A program made the translations under genes and the position numbers. From contig NC_080055.1 of NCBI RefSeq assembly GCF_026212465.1, positions 19,727,837-19,791,836 of the forward strand: a stretch of DNA of 64,000 bases, in the 5' to 3' direction. Positions 1-11,169 of this stretch are shown here, in pieces. The notes beneath the pieces are model-generated. The model saw nothing but the letters and a program-made list of their open reading frames with translations, did no database searches and was not told the DNA's origin. The number at the start of each line of letters is the position of its first letter. Position 1 is the first letter of the stretch. The stretch is from Amaranthus tricolor (Eukaryota; Streptophyta; Magnoliopsida; Caryophyllales; Amaranthaceae).

Positions 1-1
1 A

Positions 2-2415
2 ACGAGTTTAAATATATGTTCTAAGATTGGATTAGACTCCACTAGAAGTACCGTAAATATACGCTTTAAATATGATATGAGTGGAGAATTCCTTGCCTTT
101 CCTGTTGAGGATGATGAGGTTATAGATGCTATGTGGGAGCATTCAAAGTCCACCAAAATTCCCTCTTTGGAGTTATACATAGAAGAAGTACCCTAAGGGA
201 ATGTAGTTGCTTCTAATCCTACTTCAACCCTTACGCCTATATCAACTCAGGAAACTCTTAATCCTTTCGTTCCTTCCGCATCTTGTACATTTTTTCAACC
301 CCCTACGAATCAAGTTCCAATTGATTCAATGGTTAACTTAGGAGAAAGTGATGAGATGGGACCTTCGGATGATGAAAATGAGAGTAATGAGCTTATTGAA
401 GATCCTTCTGAGGATGATGTGGATGTCGATTCCTCCACATGACCCTAAGCAACATTCCTAGAATCATTCCTCCTACACCTTATGACCTATGTCCACCTCT
501 AGACGAGTATGAGGAGGAAAACTCATGGAGGAATTTGGCTTGTGATACTACTTACACCGAAAAAGGAGAGTTGGAGAAGGGTATGATGTTTGATAGCAAG
601 GAAGTGTTGTTGGAAGCTATTAGAGTGTATCATATTCGTAGAAATGTGGAGTACAGAACGGAGACCTCGAACCAAACTGTCATTGCCTTGAAGTGTAAGC
701 GGGGCTGTTCGTGGAGACTTAGGGCTACGTTTGATTCATATTTATCTTCATGGCGTATTATTACATATAAGGGTAAGCATGGGTCTTGTGTTTTGGGTAG
801 TGACACTGTCTCGGCTGGACACATTCACTTGACATCTTCTGTCATTAACAATGTCATTAGAAATTATGTTGCTAAAGATCCATCCATTAAGGTATCTGTC
901 GTAAGGCAGATGGTTAAAAATCGTTTTGGTGTGGATGTGAATTATAAGCGAGCGTGGTGTGCTAAGCAACAAGCCTTATTGTCCATATACGAGACTTGGG
1001 AAGGTTCTTACTCACTCCTTCCACGCTTTTTAGAATATTTGCAACATTCCAACCTGGGCTTAGTACTTGAGTGGTTTTTTAAGGAGGACAATGACACTGG
1101 TGTATATATGCGACCTAAAATTAGCACCTTCCAACGTGTCTTTTGGGCCTTTAAACCTTGCATTGAAGGCTTTAATCATTGTAAACCTCTTATCGCCATT
1201 GACGACACACACTTGTATGGTAAGTATCGTCATACCTTATTGATTGTCATTGCCTAAGATGGTGATAAGGAAATATTTCCATTAGCGTTTGCCTTGGTAG
1301 AGAAGGAGTGTATAGGTGTATGGTCTTGGTTCATGGCTTGTATTCGTAAGCATGTCACACAAAGGATGGTTTTATGCGTTATTTCTGATAGACACGCGGG
1401 TATTTTAGCAACCATGGAAGAGCCGGAGTGGTAACCACCTAATGCCTATCATAGGTTTTGCTTACGTCATTTGCTTAGCAACTTTAATCGTGCTATGGGT
1501 AATGTTCAGCTAAAAAAGTTGTTTGGTGGAACTGTTGAGCAAAGACAACAAGTTAAGGTAATGAATGGCTTAAAGACAATTGCGACTGCAAAATGAGAGA
1601 CAATTTTCTAGATTGATGGCGTGGGTGATATGTCTAAGTGGTCGTTGTGTCATGATGGAGGTCAAAGGTATGGCGTTACTAACACGAACTTAGCTGAAGT
1701 TTTCAACTATGTGATGAAGGGTGTACGTTTCTTACCTTTGACAACACTTGTTGAATTCATCTTCTATCGGGTTAACGAATATTTTGTTCAAAGACGTGAA
1801 CTTGCTAGTGCATGGTTACTTGGAGGACACATGTACACAGCGCATGCCACCAGGATTATCAATAGAAACATCGAGAAGGCAAATTACCATGACATAATCG
1901 CCTTTGATTATGGAAGACGTGTATTCAAAATTAAGACAGGGAGGGGAAATAGAGGATCGTCCAAGGGGGGTAAGATTCAACATGTGGACTTGAATCAAAT
2001 GAAGTGCTCATATAACAAAGTTGAGATACACCACCTACCTTGTTCACATGTACTTGCTGTTAGCATCAAACGACACCTTTCATATGAGCGGTTTGTACAT
2101 CCGTGCTATACTTCTCAAAGTTATGCAAGTACATACGAACATTAATTTATGCCAATGATTGATAAGAGGTCATGGCCGAAATACACGGGCTTTGAACTTA
2201 GACATGATCCCGATCAAATTCATGGTAAAGGGAGGCCTAAGTCTAAGAGAATTGACAACAAAATGGATGAGCGAAAAAAGAAACGAAATAGTTGTCGTTA
2301 TTGTGGGAGTGAAAGTCACAACACTAAAACTTGTAACTCCAGGAAATATACTAGTATGATTCTCTATAACATATATAATAATGTTAAACTTACCACACAA
2401 ATGTATGATACATAA
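2..2415 (+). pseudogene. MULE (MuDR-type) transposase, decayed
   Basis: Remnant of a Mutator-like transposase, which would bind its element's ends and cut and rejoin DNA. Positions 2-438 encode, in another frame, an N-terminal segment and an acidic Ser/Asp/Glu-rich linker (stop at 194-196). The main frame runs 439-2415. It shows a MuDR DNA-binding region (about 580-800), a DDE core with IAIDDTHLYGKY and VISDRHAGI, a TNLAEVFN block likely holding the Glu, a SWIM-like finger near 2004-2061 (PCSHVLAV kept, but the second Cys of the CxC pair is Tyr) and a CCHC knuckle, CRYCGSESHNTKTC, near 2293-2335. In-frame stops lie at 1255, 1432, 1594, 1609 and 2143. The first two fit CAA to TAA changes. The 5' end lies outside the window and I could not identify the TIRs. 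Family call is firm; it is clearly inactive. Confidence 0.9.
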
Positions 2416-2467
2416 TTACATAATAGTAATATTAACTACAGTTACTGCGAACACAGTAGTAAAGGAG

Positions 2468-4494
2468 ATGGATCTAGAAGCTCCAACACCCTAAGACCCT
2501 AGTGTGTTAACTATGCAGCAAGAGCACATGAGCACTCCTCTTTGGGATGCCCAGGTTAGGTATACAATAGCAATGATTTGCATTTAACTAATGATACATA
2601 CAAGTAACTAATTCATATGTCTACATTCATAAGTGTCTGATATAGACACGTTAGGCACTAGGCGTCCAGATTTCGTTCCGTGGGTGATCGATGAAAGGAT
2701 CATCCCGTACCTGGAGCTCATGAGGTTGTATGACTTTCACCTCGTTGCATACGACAGACTTGACCGTGTTATTATCACAGCACTGGTCGAGAGATGGCGT
2801 TAGGAGACACGTACATTTCATCTTCCACTAGGTGAGGCTACCATCACACTGCTTGATGTAGCCTTACTAACACGGCTTCCCATCAAGGGACGTGCCGTGT
2901 GTACAGCCGGACGTCAGCTATCAAAGTTGTGTTACATGGTGCACCGCATATTGGGAGAGCGCCTTCCAGCGGAAGTGATCAGGGGGAACGGTTTGCGCTG
3001 CATATGGTTGGTTTAGACCTTCTCACATCTCCCCGAAGATGCTGATGAATGCACCATTCTGAGGTACGCTAAGGCGTACCTCTTATATTTGATAGGAGCT
3101 ATGTTGTTTGCCGATAAAACAAACAACCAAATACAGCTCCTATACTTGACTTTACTTGACGACCTCTGGAAGCGCATCGCCGAGTATAGCTGGGGCTCCG
3201 CAGCCCTAAGATACTTGTACAGGAGGCTATGTGGTGTTGCCCATAAGAACGTCAAGGAGATTGCAGGACCACTAGTCATATTACAGGTAATAACAATAAC
3301 ATTTAATTCTAAACTGCATTTGTTGAATTACATACTAATTAGATTCGCAATCTTCAGCTGTGGGCGTGGGAGCATATTCTTATCGGCCAACCTTACAGAA
3401 CCGTTGGTCGTGGTGATGCTGCTCCTTCGCAACAACCCCCACTAGATGCTGCGTATGGTTCAAGGTGGAATTTTGCACGCTGGGTGCGCAAGCACACCGG
3501 GACCGATCTCGGATTCTATCGAGATCAGTTAGACCTGCTACGACCCAACCAGGTAAATATTTCATTACTCATTAACATTACTGCAATTTAATTAACACAT
3601 CACTTACATTTTCATAACATGTATTTTAGTTTTTGTGGGACCCGTACCCTGCTAAAGCCTAAGTAGCTGTTCCCGAGCACTCGGGGATTCAATTGGGCGC
3701 GTGGAGGGCTTCTGTGCCACTCATATGCATCAACATTGTCGAAGTACATCTACCAGAGCGCGTATTGCGCCAATATGGGTTGGTACAGGGCATTCCACCG
3801 CCTTGCGACATTGAACTCGAGCTGCACCTGATTTTCGTGCAAGAATCAGGGTACGACGAACTGGATGGAGATCAACTGGCGCCACATCGCTCATTGGGAT
3901 TGTAGACTTGAGCTGTTGGCCCAAGGTGTGCCGATCGATGTTCATGGCGCACCCACTACACTGGACTACTTGTCGTGGTTCCTCTCCATCACACGCCGAT
4001 GGATGACACCACGTGGCGCATCGCAGCAGCACATTACGCACCTACTGCGCCTACGATGACCCAATTTGTAAGTCTTCATTTGCATTTAAATGATTAAGTA
4101 TACATAATATAATATTACATTAACTAAATATTAATTGTAGGTACAAGGTGCGGCAGCAGTGATGCGGTACAGCCACGAGGAGCTGGTGAGGGAGATTGCG
4201 CAAGGCATGCTCGTCGACACGCAGTTCCAGCACTTCATACCAGAAGTCGCTGCAAAGTCCTCACTGGCTACTATCCATACGCACGTCTCATCTCCTGCTT
4301 ATGACTATCATTTGGAGGAGATGGACCTTTCATACCCTGTTGACGTTGCGGGGACCTCGCAGGCTGGGCCATCGCAACCATCGCAGTACCAGTCCCCTCC
4401 ACTGTCAGAGCGACACCCGAATGCTTCTTACTACCGTAAGAGGCGTAGGAGACCAACTCAGTTGGATAGGGTAGATAAGGGTTGTGAGCGTTAG
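2468..4494 (+). pseudogene. Plant mobile domain (PMD) protein gene, decayed
   Basis: PMD proteins include the host MAIN/MAIL1 family and versions carried by MULE and Gypsy elements; the domain's biochemical role is unclear. Visible exons: 2468-2554 (ends PLWDAQ), about 2633-3286, 3358-3552, 3630-about 4070, and about 4141-4494, with GT-AG borders such as CAG/GTAATA at 3286. The second exon has the family signature ITALVERWR then FHLPLGEATITLLDVALLTRLP; the third has WAWEHI. In-frame stops lie at 2492, 2801 and 3014, one more just after PYPAKA near 3660, and a frameshift near 3850 moves the reading into the frame with SWFLSITRRWM. The last exon ends in a basic RKRRRRP tract. It lies about 50 bp after the MULE transposase on the same strand, which fits a PMD carried by a MULE. 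Confidence 0.85.
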
Positions 4495-6678
4495 CGTTTC
4501 GCTTTTGTGTATTTGGATCGCTTTTGTGTAGTAACTGCGAACAGCTATTTTGTCTTTTTAATAATCTTTTTTAAACAAATTCAAATAGTTTGATAATCTT
4601 TGGGAGGTCATCTTCATTTCGATTCCAATCATGTTCGGTTTTCTAAAAGATTGGATATGAAATTACTCAGTTTATTCTTGGTTTTTCATTGGTTAAGTTG
4701 TCATCGGTTAAAACAGAGTTTGGACGTCTCTGAGGAGGATTTTATTGGGTATGAATGGGTAATTAACAGGTTCTGGTAAGATTTGATTAAGTTGAATTTC
4801 GGGTACTAAAGAGTTTTGGTTCGATTTAGAATTGATTTCAAATTTTACGCTTTCAATTCACTATTAGTTCGTTCAACTTCGATTCGATCAGTTAGAATTC
4901 ATTTCAATTAAAATTAAAATCACATCAACATCATAGTTAACCAAATTTGGTCAATTAGAAACATAGTTATAGGCTTGTAGAATTGTAGTCATGTTAAATT
5001 ATGATGAATCATCATTCAAATTGTAGACTCGTAGAGTCGTAATCAACTGAAACTAATTAAATTATAATGAATTATCATTCAAATCATAAAAAACGTAGAC
5101 TCGTTCATCGTAGTCAATGAAAACTATTAAACTATAATGAATGATTAATCAATTTGAATCGTAGTTTCATAGATCATAGTCAATTGAAAGTCGGAAACTA
5201 TTAAACAATACTAAATCATTAACTAAACAATTTCGAGGTTGCCTTTTATTATAATTTTGTATCTGAAAATTATTATAGTTTTCATAAAAAAATGTCCTAA
5301 CTCCCCCAAAATCCATCCTCTACCACTCATTTATTCAAGGGATAATATTATATGCTTGATTAAATTCAAGGCATCAAAGTGTGCCAAACTTAATGCTAAC
5401 TCAATCAAGCTCATAATATGCCCAACTAATACACATCAAAATTCAAAACTATAGAAAGCTATAGTAAAATAGCCCACATTGGTGCTCAAAAACACACCTA
5501 TCATTATGGTGTGGAATGTATGATCTAATTCTTCCATATATATAAAAATAATTCCAAACGGCTAATTTACGACTTTATTTAGCGATTCCAAAGAACCATC
5601 CAATTCGGTTTCATATGTTGTTTAATTTACTCAATTTAGTGGTTCAGAGTTTTAGTTCTGTTAGCGGTTGCATTAATGTTATTTTAGGAACCATCATATT
5701 TCGTGATTTAGAGCACTTTCAAACAGTACGGTTCAAACTAGTTCCTAAACGGTTTGACTTGTGGTAACTCGCCCTAATCACTAATTGCACCATCCTATCC
5801 CATCGCAACATAGGTGACAAGGGACATATGATGTTATACACTTTGATGGGTGTTTGGCCTTTATATGATCCCTTATTTAGAAACAAATACATATAAGTAT
5901 TTGATTGTTGAATTAATCTTAACCTATTAAAGTAAGATGTACATATTGATATATGCAAGTAGGATCCCAAAAATTAAACCATTATGGATTTCTTCTATAA
6001 AGCTTAGTGAGTCCTACAACTCTTGCTGGTTGTTGTTAGGAACAGTGTCGTTTCTGACAATTTTTAGGCTCTAGGTGAAACATAAATAAGAGGCCCTTAA
6101 ATAAGTTAAGTTTCGATTTTTTTTCTCCAACTATGCATCATCTAGTTTCTCTTTTTTTTTTTCCATCATATTAATGTCAAATAAATGTATAAATTTATAA
6201 TCATATAATGATAAAGTACTTATGCACAAACTAATTTTTAATAATAAAGATTAACTCAATTTGGGCCCCTTTATAAGTTGGACCTTAGGCAATTGAACCT
6301 CAAATTTACCTTCAGGAACGGCGTTGGTTAGGTACATAATTCCAAATCAACTTTGTGTTAATATTATAATATAATTAGTAATAAAATTACATCCATCACT
6401 ATGATATGTTCTGCTAACTAACATACACCATCATTAACACAAAGAAAATGACACCTGTGCCATTTTTTAGTCATTTAAAGAAGGCATATTAAATCAATTA
6501 AAGGATAAAGTTTACTTTAATTGTAATTAATTAGTCACCTCATAAAAATTGGGGTATTGTGTCTTGTTTTAGGGGGATTTCACTTCCTTCGGATAAGGTT
6601 TTGAATATGAGTTTCGATGTCGCCTCCTCTTCTTTCAGACTACCATGTACTCAAAACAGTAATCAATTTAAATATTAT
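4495..6678. other. AT-rich intergenic DNA
   Basis: No coding signal was recognised; the few open frames are short and have AT-rich, low-complexity translations. The stretch holds the degenerate tandem repeats listed separately. Near 6070-6300 there is a GGCCC-flanked segment that could be a worn-out small transposon, but I could not define its ends. Confidence 0.5.
4925..5225. repeat. Degenerate tandem repeat, about 65-70 bp unit
   Basis: Four or so diverged copies share the pattern ATAATGAAT-ATCATTCAAAT followed by GTAGACTCGTAG or similar. Copies start near 5001, 5064, 5133 and 5205. The copies differ a lot, so this is an old array with no sign of recent turnover. Confidence 0.55.
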
Positions 6679-6955
6679 TGTAACATCCCGACCCAACGGA
6701 CCACTAGTGAGTGGTGACTACTCATGTAGACTATATATTAGCCCCACAGACCAATACAAGTCTTCCCAGCGCACCTTGACCTTACTCGTGCGTGCTCGGA
6801 AAAATTCTCAAGAAGTCACCCATCCAAAGATTGCTTCCCACCAAGCACGCTAAACTGTTGAGTTCTTAGCAAATGGGCTCCCATGAAAAGAAGATGCACC
6901 TTGTTGATATGAGTAGTCTATCAATCCTTTTCATATCTCAATCTCAGGTATCACA
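6679..6955 (-). repeat. Cassandra 3' LTR
   Basis: 277 bp. Same sequence family and orientation as the copy at 7074-7344, with scattered substitutions and a short insertion (GTGAGTGGTG in place of GTG) near 6709-6718. Confidence 0.9.
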
Positions 6956-7059
6956 CTTACCCCCACTTAGGAATACAACATCCTCGTTAGACCGTAGTTT
7001 CAGAATCTTTTTCCCTCGTTAGATGCACTAAATACACAATTAGCCACAGTCCTAGGGTT

Positions 7060-7071
7060 GCTTTGATACCA
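7060..7071 (-). other. Cassandra primer binding site (tRNA-iMet)
   Basis: Minus strand TGGTATCAAAGC, 2 nt inside the 5' LTR. It matches the usual plant initiator-Met primer site except for A in place of G at position 9. Confidence 0.85.
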
Positions 7072-7073
7072 TT

Positions 7074-7344
7074 TGTAATACCCCGGTCCAACGGACCACT
7101 AGTGACTACTCAGGGAGACTGTAGACTGGCCCCACAGACCAACGCAAGTCTTTCCAGTGCACTTTAGCTTCACTCGTGCGTGCCCGAGAAAACTTCTCAA
7201 GAGGTCACCCATCCTAAGATTGCTCCCCATCAAGCATGCTTAACTGTGGAGTTCTTAGCAAATGGGCTCCCATGAAAAAAAGATGCACTTTGTTGATATG
7301 AGTAGTCTATCAATCCTTTTCGAATCTCAATCCGAGGTATCACA
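7074..7344 (-). repeat. Cassandra 5' LTR
   Basis: 271 bp. The element reads on the minus strand, so this right-hand copy is the 5' LTR. It starts TGTGATACCTCGG and ends GGGGTATTACA on that strand. It is the better preserved of the two copies in the 5S-like block. Confidence 0.9.
7201..7254 (-). promoter_or_regulatory. 5S rRNA-like internal Pol III promoter block in Cassandra LTR
   Basis: On the minus strand this reads as the middle of plant 5S rRNA, with an A-box-like AGTTAAGCATGCTTG and an intact C-box-like GGATGGGTGACC. A second, slightly more worn copy is at 6812-6865. In this family the block is thought to recruit TFIIIA and RNA polymerase III. It is not a 5S gene: the rest of the rRNA is missing. 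Confidence 0.85.
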
Positions 7345-7597
7345 ATTATTATTATTTTAATTTTTTATCACATGGTAGATCGCGGAAAAGGAGAGCGTTT
7401 GGTGAAAATGGAAGTTGGACCTTGCTCCAAATGTGTCACATCTATACTCTTCATTTACATAATTTTTGCGTGCTACACTTTCTTTTTCATCTGTTTCTCA
7501 ATACTTGCTACAATACTACACATTTCATAAAAAACCTTATAAAGTGTCTTCTTTACCCCTTTCTTATTTCAACTTCAAATCTCATTGGCTCTTATAC

Positions 7598-7599
<2 letters not shown>

Positions 7600-7657
<58 letters not shown>
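7600..7657. repeat. (TTA)n microsatellite
   Basis: About 19 uninterrupted TTA units, then a short T run. Long apparent open frames across it are only runs of one amino acid. Confidence 0.95.
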
Positions 7658-7658
<1 letters not shown>

Positions 7659-7671
7659 TTTTAAGGACAAC

Positions 7672-7895
<224 letters not shown>

Positions 7896-8289
7896 GTGTG
7901 TGTGAATCTCACTCCCTCTGTTCTCTAATGTTTTTTTCGTTTGTAATATTTTACCTTAAGGAAAGAGAAATTTGATTATGGTTTTTTAAACATACTTCGA
8001 AGATAAAATATATTCATGTGAGATCTCATAAGATTCATTTTAATGTATACCTTTTTATATGTATTTTTCTTAATTTTTTATTATGACTATTTAGAGATAT
8101 TAAGACTTAAATTTGTTTTGAAAACTGAGTAAAAAGTAAACGAGAATAACAAAAAAAATAGATTGAGTAATGAATAATGAATATGTGATTAACTGTATTT
8201 CGTTGTAAATTTCTATTGTTAAAACTGCAGTACTTTTATAAAGGAAATATCACACAAAAAAAGTTTTCAATTGTCTTCAATCTTTTATA

Positions 8290-9110
8290 ATGTTTTTAGT
8301 AATTTTCTAAATTGCAGATTTTACTGTATGTTTTCGAAAATTACAGTTAATCACAATATGATTAGATTAAATAAATTCATTATCTCGATTAATATATAAT
8401 TTTTTTAAACAATACATCACATATATTATTATATAATTTTTTTGAACAGTATATCATATATATCACAGTATATTGTAATTACGGTAATTTATTATATCTA
8501 TTAATATTTATTTTTTTTTTCAAAAATATAAATTTGTAAATATGGTAGGTCTAAAAAGAAGTATCAATTAGTCAAATGCTATTAATAGATTCCAATTTAG
8601 AAAAGATAAATGACAACAGAATTGCAGAATTGTTTGTTATTGAGAGAATATAATATTAATCACAACATAATTGGAATAAATAAATTAATTACTTTCATTA
8701 TTTTACACTGTAAATCATACATATCACAAAATAATTATTAAACATTACATCATATGTATCACAATATAATTTTAATTAAGTTAATTCATATATACATTAA
8801 TATACAAATTTTTCCAAAAATGAAAATTTGTAAATATGGCAGATTCAAAAAGAAGCGTCAATCAGTCAAATGTTATTAATAGTGTCCAATGAAAAAAGAT
8901 AAATGTTATACTCTCTTTCAATCTGCCATATGTTATTACACAACAAAATTAATAGATTATATGATTATTGGATTTACCTAAATTGCAGAATTGATTGTAA
9001 TTGATTGAATGTAATAACAGTTACAGTATAATTGGAATAAATAAATTTTTTTATCTCCATAAATATATAAATTTTTTACACTGTACATCATATATATCAT
9101 AGTATAATTA
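8290..9110. repeat. Degenerate long tandem repeat, about 300-360 bp unit
   Basis: Three diverged copies. Shared blocks are TTGGAATAAATAAATT-like segments near 8355, 8670 and 9030, and AATTTGTAAATATGG with the following AAAAAGAAG near 8531 and 8825. Much divergence, so this is old. Confidence 0.6.
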
Positions 9111-9640
9111 TATTATACAATCTAATAAAAAGACTTCAAAATTCTACATGACATTCTAATAGTGATTTGCCATTATACAATCTAATAAAAAGACTACAAA
9201 TTTTACATAGCATTCTCATAGTAGTTTGACATATGAAATAATTCTTAACAAAATTAACTTTAACTTATTCCTTAATATATGAGTTGTATCATAGAATCTA
9301 TAAAATGACTATAAAATTCCACATGACATTCTAATAATGATTTGTCATTATACAATCTAATAAAAAAATTGCAAAATTCCACATGACATTCTAATAATGA
9401 TTTGCCATTATACAATCTAAAAAAAAAGATTGCAAAATTCCACATATCATTCTCATAGTGGTTTGCCATATGGAATAATTCTTAACAAGATTAACATTAA
9501 CTTATTCATTAACGTATGAGTAGTATATAGTATTATCATATCATAATAAAAATTCATATGGCATTCTCATAGCGAATTTCCATATGAAATACTTCTTACC
9601 GAAATTTACATTAACTTATGTTTTGACAAGTGAGTAGTAT
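9111..9640. repeat. Nested tandem repeat: about 61-bp units plus about 65-bp spacer
   Basis: The short unit (ATTATACAATCTAATAAAAA then CACATGACATTCTAATA then GATTTGCC) occurs two or three times in a row, then a longer block (ATATGRAATAATTCTTAAC then AACTTATTC then ATGAGTAGTATA). This compound pattern repeats near 9111-9300, 9301-9530 and 9531-9640. Each copy ends with an increasingly shortened set of short units. Confidence 0.65.
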
Positions 9641-9701
9641 ATCACAATAAGATATGTTCTTTTATATTCTTTTTAAATATAATATTTTACATGTATAATA
9701 T

Positions 9702-10085
9702 TGTGGGAAATATATGTGGACATGATTAATTCCTAAATTAATCATGGCTAAATAGAAGGAAAAAGAGAAATATATGGGGAACAACAATAGTTATAATCTA
9801 TTGTTATGCGAGAGTTAGTTATTAGGAATTAAATTAATGGCTATTAGAGAAACAAGGTGAATCATTGTTTCATTAGTTTCTTTCAGCATTATATATAAGC
9901 TTAGTGTTGTATGTTAATATAATTAATAATCCACATCAAGAAAGGTTAAGAAAAGTTTATTTTCTTACAATTATTATTTCCTTCATAGTGGTTATTTGTT
10001 GACTCATAAAATATTATAATTCTTGTGAGTTTTTGATTTCATATTATTTAGTAGAAGTCATATTTCCGTTGTCAGAGCTCTAACA
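9702..10085 (+). repeat. Copia 5' LTR
   Basis: 384 bp, from TGTGGGAAATATATG to CAGAGCTCTAACA, followed after AT by a primer binding site. It matches the 3' LTR except for about 13 substitutions. Confidence 0.95.
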
Positions 10086-10087
10086 AT

Positions 10088-10099
10088 TGGTATCAGAGC
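10088..10099 (+). other. Copia primer binding site, first copy (tRNA-iMet)
   Basis: TGGTATCAGAGC, complementary to the 3' end of plant initiator tRNA-Met, 2 nt after the LTR. Its last bases overlap the start of the inverted LTR. Confidence 0.85.
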
Positions 10100-10474
10100 T
10101 CTGACAGCGCATATGTGACTTCTACTAAATAATATGAAATCGAAAACTCACAAGAATTATAATATTTTAGGAGTCAACAAATAACCACTATGAAGGAAAT
10201 AATATTGTAAGAAAATAAACTTTTCATAACCTTTCTTGATGTGGATTATTAATTATATTAACGTACAACACTAAGCTTATATATAATGCTGAAAAAAACT
10301 AATGAAACAATGATTCACCTTGTTTCTCTAATAGCCATTAATTTTAATTCCTAATAACTAACTCTCGCATAACAATAGAATATAACTATTGTTGTTCCCC
10401 ATATATTTCTCTTTGTCCTTCTATTTAGCCATGATTAATTTAGGAATTAATCATGTCCACATATATTTCCCACA
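10095..10474 (-). repeat. Inverted extra copy of the copia LTR
   Basis: Reverse complement of nearly the whole LTR, from AGAGCTCTGACAGC to the ATTTCCCACA end. With 9702-10085 it makes a near-perfect palindrome of about 380-bp arms and roughly 10 bp between them. The switch point is in AGAGCTCTGACA, a sequence shared by the primer site and the LTR end in both orientations. It lies inside the AATAT duplication, so it was part of the integrated DNA. Confidence 0.9.
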
Positions 10475-10477
10475 ATT

Positions 10478-10513
10478 TTCGCTGTCAGAGCTCTAACAAT
10501 TGGTATCAGAGCC
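10478..10513 (+). other. Second, truncated LTR end with a second primer binding site
   Basis: After the inverted LTR the sequence returns to the forward LTR end (CGCTGTCAGAGCTCTAACA, ending 10498), then AT and TGGTATCAGAGCC at 10501-10513. Only about 20 bp of this LTR end remains. The true element interior starts from here. Confidence 0.85.
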
Positions 10514-10562
10514 AACGTTAAAACCTTAAGTGGTTAAAATTTTTTATTTAAAAATAATTATA

Positions 10563-10616
10563 ATGGCTTCTACAAGTGGAACGGTAAAAGTTGGAAAATA
10601 CGAGATTGAAAAATAG
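10563..10616 (+). pseudogene. Copia gag start, 17 codons
   Basis: An ATG at 10563 begins MASTSGTVKVGKYEIEK, typical of a copia Gag N-terminus, then TAG at 10614. Directly after it the sequence jumps to the acidic linker before RT in another frame. The junction near 10608-10616 marks the end point of a large internal deletion of gag, protease and integrase. Confidence 0.75.
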
Positions 10617-11141
10617 AGAGGAGGAAGATGAGCTTGATTATGAGGAGATTCAACAAGATAATGCACATGTATTACAACAACAACAGCAGGATTCTTTGGC
10701 ATCCACTAGGCCAAAGAGGAATTATAAATCAGTTCAGAAGTTTGGGTCAGACAAACCTCTGAGGCATTACGGGCAGGTTAACTTGGTAGAATATGCACAA
10801 TCGGTAGAGGATGATGAGCCGGTCACCTTCAAACAAGCTATCAAAGACAAGGATAGAGAGAGTTGGTTGGTTGCTATGGATGAAGAGATGCAATCTCTTC
10901 ATAAAAACAAGATATGGGAGGTAGTCCCATTGCCCGTGGGAAAGACTGCTATTGGTTCTAAGTGGGTGTATAAAACAAAAGAGGATCCTTCCAAGCCAGA
11001 TAAAGTGAGGTTTAGGGCTAGGCTAGTGGCCAAGGGGTTTGCATAGAAAGAAGGTGTTGATTACAATGAGATATTTTCTCCGATGGTAAAACACACTTCT
11101 ATTAGGGTGCTGTTGAGTCTTGTAGCTCATGGAGATCTTGA
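10591..11141 (+). pseudogene. Copia pol, N-terminal RT part (left of CACTA)
   Basis: Reverse transcriptase entry region of copia pol. Visible are an acidic/Gln-rich linker, then TRPKRNYK, EPVTFKQAIKDKDRESWLVAMDEEM, IWEVVPLP, IGSKWVYKTKEDP and RARLVAKGFA. A TAG at 11044-11046 stands where copia proteins have Gln (CAG to TAG). The frame continues through VDYNEIFSPM to LLSLVAHGDL, where the CACTA element interrupts it. It resumes at 54373 in the same frame. Confidence 0.9.
11139..11141. repeat. CACTA target site duplication (TGA), left copy
   Basis: TGA directly before CACTAGTGG; the right copy is 54370-54372. Three bases is the usual CACTA duplication. Confidence 0.9.
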
Positions 11142-11169
11142 CACTAGTGGAAAAAAACGTATTTGCTGC
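11142..11169 (+). repeat. CACTA 5' terminal inverted repeat
   Basis: Begins CACTAGTGGAAAAAA and ends TTTGCTGC. It pairs with 54342-54369; the first 15 bases are identical and the 28-bp comparison has only a few mismatches. Confidence 0.93.

Larger units (their letters stand above)
6679..7344 (-). mobile_element. Cassandra-type TRIM retrotransposon, complete
   Basis: A 666-bp non-autonomous LTR element with two direct LTRs (6679-6955 and 7074-7344) around a 118-bp internal part with no coding capacity. Both flanks carry ATTAT (6674-6678 and 7345-7349), a 5-bp target duplication. On the minus strand each LTR begins TGTGATACCT and ends TTACA. A primer binding site for initiator tRNA-Met (TGGTATCAAAGC) lies 2 nt after the 5' LTR, and a purine tract AAGTGGGGGTAAG lies before the 3' LTR. 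A 5S rRNA-like block inside each LTR is the defining mark of Cassandra. Such elements rely on proteins from other retrotransposons to move. Confidence 0.93.

Noticed and set aside
3013..4041. Minus-strand frames at 3013-3279, 3380-3565 and 3730-4041
   Set aside because: Shadows of the PMD pseudogene, whose plus-strand motifs and exon borders are clear.
6060..6310. A small transposon with GGCCC-bearing ends
   Set aside because: The two ends match only loosely and no target duplication could be fixed, so I did not list it as an element.
7201..7254. 5S rRNA gene
   Set aside because: Only the internal promoter part of 5S is present, it sits in both LTRs of a TRIM, and the rest of the rRNA is missing.
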